A DNA stretch of 64,000 bases from Spongilla lacustris (Eukaryota > Porifera > Demospongiae > Spongillida > Spongillidae): contig OX442436.1 of the NCBI GenBank assembly GCA_949361645.1, forward strand, positions 5,224,087-5,288,086, written 5' to 3'. Numbering within the stretch: the stretch's first letter is position 1; each line of letters begins with the position of its first letter. This document shows, piece after piece, positions 60,757-64,000 of this stretch. The notes beneath the pieces were generated by a model. That model made no database searches. It was given only the letters and a program-made list of their open reading frames with translations, and was not told the DNA's origin. Position numbers and translations under genes: made by a program.

Positions 60757-61305
60757 ATTTTGTTACCAAGGTTACCATAAATCAATCCACCCACCTGGAC
60801 TGTTAATATATATGTGTATTGGCTTCTTGGAATCTTCTGACTGAAGGAACAGCAGCTGGGCTACGACCAGGCTCGAGTACATGTCCGTAATCTACTGAGG
60901 CATCAAGTTCATTCAATACTACACTGTACTTATAAACTGTTAGTAATACTGCACCACAGTAGATGGCTGGTCTGCATAGCAACTGCGCAGCACTCACTCA
61001 CGTGATCAAGTGTCTTACCGGACCCATGAGACAAATGATGCGTTCTCTCAAGAGTCGCGAGTAGATGTCGTACGCTCGCTCACCTCTTCCCTGAATAGAT
61101 GTGCAAATGGCCCACGTGAGGACGACGCAGCTTGGCATTTAGCTCACCGTCTGCTCAACAACGATGGGGATCACTGTTTTCGGGTTGCAAGAAGTATGGA
61201 GCGCTCTTTTTAGAGGTGCACATAACGACCTAGGTGCAGCAACACTCCACGCAGCTTGCTTTTAATATTTATTACGGCTTACCAACACGCAATAGTTCTC
61301 TGCAT
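59291..61305 (-). CDS. CLPP: CLPP, mitochondrial ClpP serine protease subunit
   Basis: Seven exons: 61305-61283, 61229-61148, 61090-61019, 60891-60795, 60634-60447, 59659-59554 and 59403-59291; 226 aa, phases closed. The presequence [20 protein letters not shown] is followed by the mature start [20 protein letters not shown]. Catalytic triad: Ser in GQACSMGAF, His in MIHQP, Asp in GLVDHV. The oligomer and hydrophobic-pocket text ([33 protein letters not shown]) is intact. It forms tetradecameric rings that, with CLPX, degrade matrix proteins. It ends soon after [14 protein letters not shown] and lacks the long mammalian C-terminal tail. Exon 4 has a tandem CAGTAG acceptor where the first AG would add an in-frame stop. 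Intron 5 is a minisatellite that repeats the exon 5 donor. Confidence 0.96.
59875..60455. repeat. Minisatellite (approx. 34 bp) spanning the CLPP exon 5 donor
   Basis: About 17 units. On the CLPP sense strand each carries CAGCAGGGGTGTGTGGAG, followed by more GTG-rich text and GTACTT. The first occurrence is the end of exon 5 itself (CAGCAGGG) plus its donor. Gly/Val/Cys frames on the minus strand are artefacts. Confidence 0.95.
60637..60752. repeat. (GA)n microsatellite next to the CLPP exon 5 acceptor
   Basis: A GA run with a short gggaggga interruption. On the sense strand it is (CT)n directly before the exon 5 AG, serving as its polypyrimidine tract. Confidence 0.97.
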
Positions 61306-61430
61306 CCTTGTGGTTTCTAATTAATGCAAAACATATTTACGGTATTTCCACGTGTACTAAGTTGCCACGCCTCTGAAGCGACAGCTCTGTTGTATTACAG
61401 TACACTTTAGTTCACTTTCCGTCGCTAGAA
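61306..61430. promoter_or_regulatory. 125-bp bidirectional promoter region CLPP/HEATR1
   Basis: The two divergent start codons are 125 bp apart. A CCACGTGT sequence (E-box-like CACGTG) lies at about 61350. No TATA box is seen. Confidence 0.45.
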
Positions 61431-62291
61431 ATGGCAACCTCACTGGCAAGGCAGCTCCAGCAGCTGGCTATCCCTGGCCAGCCCTCACTGAAGCAGCTGG
61501 CATCGAAAAAGCGCCCGTCCTTCCTTTTCGACGCCAAGGAAGCTGCCAACATGGACATTGAGACCGTGTATGCTCTTGGAACGAACGGGCTGGAGGAGTT
61601 GATTAGCATCGATGGAAGCTTTGCCCAGTTCGAAAAGACGCTCTTCAAGGAGAGCTGCCAGCAGTACGAGCGGGCTGTCCAGTTGAAGGGAGCGGTCGAA
61701 GACATCGATCGCTTCGTCTCCGCATTTCTCAGGAAGCTGTCTCCGTACTTTCTTCTGAAGCCTGCTCACAAGTGTATAGAGTGGCTTGTCAGAGTCTTTC
61801 AGATACACGCTTACAACGTGGACGCGGTGATGGAATGCATCTTGCCCTACTACGAGACAAAAGTGTTCGCGCGCATGCTGCAGCTGCTCCCGTTGAAACT
61901 CGACACATCCAAGTGGCACTGGCTGAGGCCCACTCAAAAGAGCGCCTCTCCCCTGTCAAGACTCACCCTGGTCGGGCGCTGCGTTGTGGAACCCGCGTTT
62001 TTCCACTTCGTCAACGAATTAGTGCCGAAGTCCCTCGAGGCTAACAGAGAATCGCCAACGAATGCCCTTCGGACGCTAATGGCCTTTTGGTCCAGTACTG
62101 TGATAGGGGTGATGGATGCTTGCAGAGTGTCTGAAGACCTGGTCACTGCACTGCTGCAATACGTGTTGAGTGGACTGAAATCTGGTAACCTAGACTACAA
62201 GGCCTCCTCCTACATGGTGATTGGGAAGCTGGTTACCAAGGCGACTCTGGAGGAGAAGCTGTGCTCATCTTTGCTTGATGCAATCACCAAG
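61431..62291 (+). CDS. HEATR1: HEATR1 (UTP10), first coding exon, continues beyond the window
   Basis: A 287-codon first exon ending AITK at a gtttgt donor. It matches the N-terminus of human HEATR1: MATSLARQLQQLAIPGQPSL, FDAKEAANMDIETVYALGTN, GLEELISIDGSFAQFE, LSPYFLLKPAHKCIEWLVRV, ILPYYETKVFARMLQLLPLK and GLKSGNLDYKASSYMVIGKL. HEATR1/UTP10 is a giant HEAT-repeat protein of the t-UTP part of the small-subunit processome, acting in the nucleolus in rDNA transcription and 18S pre-rRNA processing. The full protein is over 2,000 aa, so most exons lie to the right of the window. The intron starts with a (TGTA)n microsatellite and holds retroelement debris. Confidence 0.96.
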
Positions 62292-62349
62292 GTTTGTATT
62301 GTTGATTATCAGAATGTGTGCATGTGTGTGATATGCATGTGCATGCTTG

Positions 62350-62572
62350 TATGAATGTGATGTGTGTGTGTGTGTGTGTATGTGTGTGTGTGTATGTACG
62401 TATGTATGCACATGCATGTATGCATGTATGTATGGTATGTATGTATGTATGTGTGTATATATGTGTATGTATGTATGCATGTATGTATGTGCGTACGTAT
62501 GTATATGTATGTATGTATGTATGTATATATGTATGTATGCATGTATGTACGTATGTATGTATGTGTGTTTGC
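62350..62572. repeat. (TGTA)n/(GT)n microsatellite in HEATR1 intron 1
   Basis: A mixed GT, TGTA and TGCA repeat. Cys/Met/Tyr- and His/Thr-rich frames on both strands are artefacts. Confidence 0.95.
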
Positions 62573-62757
62573 AAACTTGTTATAGCACTATAAAAACAGT
62601 AAAATTTAAAAATTCCTACCTCTTATAAGTATCGTGTTGTTGTTAGCCGTATGTGCTATACTGTTGTATTGTTAATATTATATATGAATTATTAATTTAT
62701 AAATAATTATAATTATATCTAAAGATATTCACAATACATAAATACACCCTATTATTA

Positions 62758-62995
62758 CTACTGGTCTGGTACAAAACATCTGGAGAGGATGGCTACAGCG
62801 TTGGCTCTAACTAAGCAGAGGTTCAGCCTGCCATATAGCTCTGCTAACAGCCTTAGCCCTGTTGCAGCTGGTCGCAAGGCGAGAGGCCAGAAGTGCCAAA
62901 GACTCCATTGCTTCTGACCCCCAAGCACCATATGCCTCAACCACCATGGGGACACAAACCCACCCTAGCTCCTTATTTGGCATCGTTTTCTTCAT
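62758..62995 (-). pseudogene. Retrotransposon polymerase C-terminus fragment, frameshifted
   Basis: Reads KELGWVCVPMVVEAYGAWGS...LLASRLATSCNRAKAV in one frame, then LAELYGRLNLCLVRANAVAI to a stop in the next. Same family as the 63590-64000 fragment. The frameshift marks it as dead. Confidence 0.7.
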
Positions 62996-63090
62996 GCTTT
63001 CTCAGCTCAGTAGCTCTGGCAGCCTGACCTGCCGCTAGTCCCACTTCAAGTAAAACATTGGAGTTAAGCGGTGTCCGCATAAAACTGCGT

Positions 63091-63123
<33 letters not shown>

Positions 63124-63265
63124 AAGTATTTTGGACAAAAGAAGGGGTTGCAACCCCCCCCCCCCCCCCCCCCCCTGTATCCGACCCTGGAAATCTAAGC
63201 ATTGCAACGAATACACTAAGCCATATATTACATTGAACACTCCTGGCAGAGAAAAAAAATTAGGG

Positions 63266-63565
63266 GAACAAGTAAATCAAAAACTTCTCTATCGAGAAAG
63301 TGATTGGTGGGATGTAGGATTGGTGGTGCAAAAAGTAAGGAAACAAGGTACAGTATGTTAAAGTGAGGTTTGGTAGGATCCTACAACTATAACAGTCCTA
63401 CATTTGCAAATAGGCTTCTTCGTTTGCAAATTCAGGACTGTGAGTTGTAGGATCCTACCAAACCTCACTTTAACATACTGTACCTTGTTTCCTTGCTTTT
63501 TGCACCACCAATCTTACATACCACCAATCACTTTCTCGATAGAGAAGTTTTTGATTTACTTGTTT
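63266..63565. mobile_element. 300-bp near-perfect palindrome (foldback/MITE)
   Basis: Two arms of about 145 bp (63266-63412 and 63422-63565) are inverted copies with few mismatches around a 9-10 nt spacer (aggcttcttcg region). The outer ends start AACAAGTAAATCAAAAACTT. It contains no gene and sits beside a retroelement remnant in HEATR1 intron 1. Confidence 0.92.
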
Positions 63566-63589
63566 AATTAAAGTCAGTAGGGACCACAT

Positions 63590-64000
63590 TCCTGGCCAGT
63601 ATGGCCCTTGTATGGCTCTCACCAGGGTGATATTTAGCCTCCCAAACATGTCACTGACCACCCTGGCTTTGTGACATGAAGAGCCGAAGGCTAAGCGTGT
63701 GGCCAGTAGAGCGAAGGTTCTTCTTGCCTCCTTACCCCAATTGCAGTATGTTTCTACTGCTAGAGGCACACACACCCAGTCAGAGCCTAGTTCAGCACAT
63801 TTCGGGTCATTGGCTGTGTGCTTTCTCTTTTCTACGGCTTTGGCAGCAGCACCCACCCTCATACTTGCCTCAGCCAAAATCGCAGTAGTAAGAGGAGATG
63901 TGACTGTGATGTCAAAGGCTTGCCTTGTGCCCAGTCCCTCACTAGCACATCAGCTGGAGGAGCAATGAGTGCTGTGCACCCTGGGACAAGGCGTCTCTTC
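63590..64000 (-). pseudogene. Retrotransposon reverse-transcriptase-type protein C-terminus, frameshifted, cut by window edge
   Basis: In order on the minus strand: APPADVLVRDWAQGKP, a one-base frameshift near 63916, FDITVTSPLTTAILAEAS, KCAELGSDWVCVPLAVETY, NWGKEARRTFALLATRLAFG and MFGRLNITLVRAI. A second shift precedes RAILARNVVPTDFN-stop. This is the typical end of an invertebrate RT-like polyprotein as I remember it. The two shifts show decay. Confidence 0.75.

Noticed and set aside
59817..60794. 325-codon minus-strand frame containing CLPP text
   Set aside because: Only 60447-60634 is CLPP exon 5; the rest is intronic repeat and (GA)n read through.

Overview
This is a eukaryotic nuclear window. 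Most genes are split by GT-AG introns, many only 50-150 nt long. The protein set is animal-like: CFAP57, ALKBH7, RUVBL1, NDUFB9, a steroid 5-alpha-reductase, TOPORS, RICTOR, TRAPPC5, MTAP, CAPSL, CLPP and HEATR1. Ciliary genes (CFAP57, CAPSL) together with RICTOR and SRD5A point to a metazoan. Gene density, short introns, frequent tacatgta words, long homopolymer C/G tracts and many minisatellites suggest a marine invertebrate, possibly a sponge. I cannot decide the phylum from this window.

Layout. 1-2.1 kb: ALKBH7 (+). 2.1-10.3 kb: CFAP57 (-, 19 exons), head-to-head with intronless RUVBL1 (+, 10.5-11.8 kb). 12.2-13.0 kb: NDUFB9 (-), 72 bp head-to-head from a small conserved one-TM protein gene (+) whose last exon lies at 20.7 kb, beyond a 4.9 kb minisatellite. 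21.2-22.0 kb: SRD5A-like reductase (-), head-to-head with TOPORS (+, 22.3-28.9 kb). 29.0-36.5 kb: the first 13 exons of RICTOR (+), with a tRNA-Gly(CCC) in one intron; the rest of RICTOR is not here. 38.1-38.6 kb: single-exon GIY-YIG-domain gene. 38.9-39.9 kb: 3' ends of two unidentified genes flanking a 200-N gap. 40.1-42.8 kb: TRAPPC5 (-). 44.1-55.1 kb: MTAP (-), with a 9 kb intron full of transposon debris. 57.8-59.1 kb: CAPSL (+). 59.3-61.3 kb: CLPP (-), head-to-head with HEATR1 (+, first exon 61.4-62.3 kb). 62.7-64.0 kb: retroelement remnants and a long palindrome.

The genes are housekeeping or ciliary and do not form one pathway. NDUFB9, CLPP and ALKBH7 are mitochondrial, and several genes share short bidirectional promoter regions.

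The most unusual features are in the introns. In several genes (RICTOR exon 6, CLPP exon 5, TOPORS exon 6, MTAP exon 4, CAPSL exon 4) a minisatellite starts at or spans the 5' splice junction, so the array repeats the splice donor. TOPORS appears to carry a U12-type AT-AC intron inside the RING domain codons. CFAP57 has a one-base frame break in an otherwise conserved coiled-coil exon. All gene calls rest on reading the translations and remembered family features; no database search was run.
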